Source of the DNA: Bacteriovoracaceae bacterium
GTDB taxonomy: Bacteria > Bdellovibrionota > Bacteriovoracia > Bacteriovoracales > Bacteriovoracaceae
Length of the DNA stretch: 64,000 nt
Assembly: GCA_947377285.1 (NCBI GenBank)
Contig: CANCFT010000017.1
Location: 1 to 64,000, forward strand
Reading direction: 5' to 3'
The notes under the pieces were generated by a model. That model was not told where the DNA came from. It was given only the letters and a program-made list of their open reading frames with translations, and searched no databases. This document shows, piece by piece, positions 63,000 to 64,000 of this stretch (positions are counted from its first letter, which is position 1; each line of letters opens with the position of its first letter). The position numbers and the translations under genes were made by a program.

Positions 63000-63950
63000 A
63001 TGAAACATGTTTTTTTTATCGATCCCATTAACAAATTAAGCCCTAAAAAAGACAGCTCTTTGATGCTTGCTTCAACGATGAAGCAGCTTGGAATGGAAGT
63101 TTATTTATTATTTGAAGTTGATTTTTATTTAAATAATAAAAAAATTCCTGAATTTCAACTTTATGATTTTCAAGCTGAATTTTATGATGATGGATGTTAT
63201 CTAAAATCTTTTACGTTAGGAACTTCAATCCCAAAGAAATTGACTCCAGAAGATATTCTACATATGAGAATAGATCCGCCATTTGATACGCGCTATTTAC
63301 GTTATTTATGGATGCTGCGGTTTTATCAATCACAAGGAATTCGAGTCGTGAATTCACCAGATGGTATTTTAAAGTTTAATGAAAAACTTCATGCTTATGC
63401 CCAACCCTCATCTCTTGCTAGTTTTGTTGGAAGTAGTGTGGCCGAATTTATGGTATTCGCTGATTCTATGAAAAAAGAAAATCATCACGAATTAATTCTT
63501 AAGCCATTAGATCTTTTTCAAGGGATAGGGGTTGAAAAAATTTCATTAGACAGAACAGATTTAAAAGAAAAATTTGAATTGAAAGTTATTGAAAATAATG
63601 GACCTGTCGTAGCACAACCTTTTTGCAAGGAAGTTGTAAGCGGAGAAATTCGTTCTCTATATTTCAAAGGAATTGAACTTGGATCTATTTTAAAAATTCC
63701 GAAAAAAGGTGAGTTTTTGGCCAATATTGCTCAAGGTGCAGACTTTCACGCAATAGAGCTCGGCCCTAATGTGAAAAATGAATGCAATAGAATTTGCAAA
63801 GAGTTGCTTTTGGATGGTGTCGATTGGGTTGCTTTTGATATAATGGGTGAGCACGTCTCTGAAATAAATATTACTTGCCCGGGACTTTTAGTAGAAGTTA
63901 GTTTCGCACATAAAAAAAATTTAGCACGTGAACTTATTTCTATGATTTAA
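63000..63950 (+). CDS. gshB: Glutathione synthetase-like ATP-grasp ligase
   Basis: It resembles prokaryotic GshB, which joins gamma-glutamylcysteine and glycine. The N-domain has HMRIDPPFDTRYL (cf. RxDPPFD) and RVVNSPDGILKFNEKL. The ATP-grasp part has ELILKPLDLFQGIGV, PVVAQPFCKEVVSGEIRSLY and the metal-binding end FDIMGEHVSEINITCPGLLV. Some glycine-rich-loop residues differ from E. coli GshB, so a related dipeptide-ligase role is possible. No gshA is visible. The window ends 50 nt after its stop. Confidence 0.8.
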   Translation: MKHVFFIDPINKLSPKKDSSLMLASTMKQLGMEVYLLFEVDFYLNNKKIPEFQLYDFQAEFYDDGCYLKSFTLGTSIPKKLTPEDILHMRIDPPFDTRYLRYLWMLRFYQSQGIRVVNSPDGILKFNEKLHAYAQPSSLASFVGSSVAEFMVFADSMKKENHHELILKPLDLFQGIGVEKISLDRTDLKEKFELKVIENNGPVVAQPFCKEVVSGEIRSLYFKGIELGSILKIPKKGEFLANIAQGADFHAIELGPNVKNECNRICKELLLDGVDWVAFDIMGEHVSEINITCPGLLVEVSFAHKKNLARELISMI

Positions 63951-64000
63951 GTTGAATTTTTACCACCAATCATCACGACTAGTTCGTTAACGATTTGACC

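Noticed and set aside
1-64000. CRISPR arrays, rRNA, phage structural genes
   Set aside because: No regularly spaced repeats, rRNA cores or capsid/tail genes were seen on reading both strands.

Overview
The window is an AT-rich, tightly packed bacterial chromosome segment. Gene content suggests a Gram-negative relative of the Bdellovibrionota, most like Bacteriovoracales (Bacteriovorax, Peredibacter, Halobacteriovorax); this is inferred from gene types and gene order, not from a database search. Supporting signs are a lipopolysaccharide-export / sigma-54 / hibernation-factor operon, a eukaryote-like NADP isocitrate dehydrogenase, a family B DNA polymerase, many lipoproteins, and an unusual number of secreted proteases and large exported proteins without clear families. 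Starts are mostly ATG after AGGA/GGAG sites, with several GTG and TTG starts and many ATGA stop/start overlaps.

Layout. 1-2754 is the accessory-looking edge: the end of an IS3-family element, a GNAT-ASCH fusion protein, a decayed gene end that resembles a serine recombinase, and a tRNA-Arg(UCU). 2893-9336 is housekeeping on the plus strand: an FAD-linked oxidase, RsgA, a PilZ-like protein, a flavoprotein behind a hairpin that covers its ribosome binding site, a lipoprotein, a cyclophilin and a porin-like protein. 9356-18212 is on the minus strand: RecJ, a zinc-ribbon protein, two exported coiled-coil proteins, isocitrate dehydrogenase, a receiver protein without the phosphorylated Asp, and a 1033-residue exported protein with ten Cys-pair repeats. 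18440-26654 encodes an envelope/secreted set: a lipoprotein, a caspase-like protein, a 1010-residue unknown protein and a subtilase.

26742-31613 is the ribosomal protein/replication operon in the classic order S6, S18, DUF2232, L9, DnaB, but S6 and S18 are one continuous reading frame. Its short leader can fold so that the Shine-Dalgarno is buried. PabB follows, overlapping dnaB. 31815-43007 holds a mix of enzymes (RluA-type synthase, WYL regulator, AlkB, methyltransferases, prolyl aminopeptidase, PolB, YihY and YggT membrane proteins) and unknown proteins. 43055-50750 has a FtsB/DivIC-like protein, a DUF192 protein, AspS, a degenerate ZIP-like membrane protein overlapping Dps, an RDD protein and MutS.

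50933-54569 is an lptC/A-lptB-rpoN-hpf operon. It is followed by a second receiver with Glu in place of the phospho-Asp, a metzincin-like lipoprotein, ClpS-ClpA, a 51-residue histone-H1-like peptide gene, MiaB, a small exported beta-rich protein, a DUF2265-type peptidase lipoprotein and a glutathione-synthetase-like ATP-grasp enzyme. No CRISPR array, rRNA or prophage was seen. The most unusual items are the fused S6-S18 gene with its leader, the ten-repeat Cys-pair protein with the adjoining pseudo-receiver, and the caspase-like/subtilase secreted cluster.
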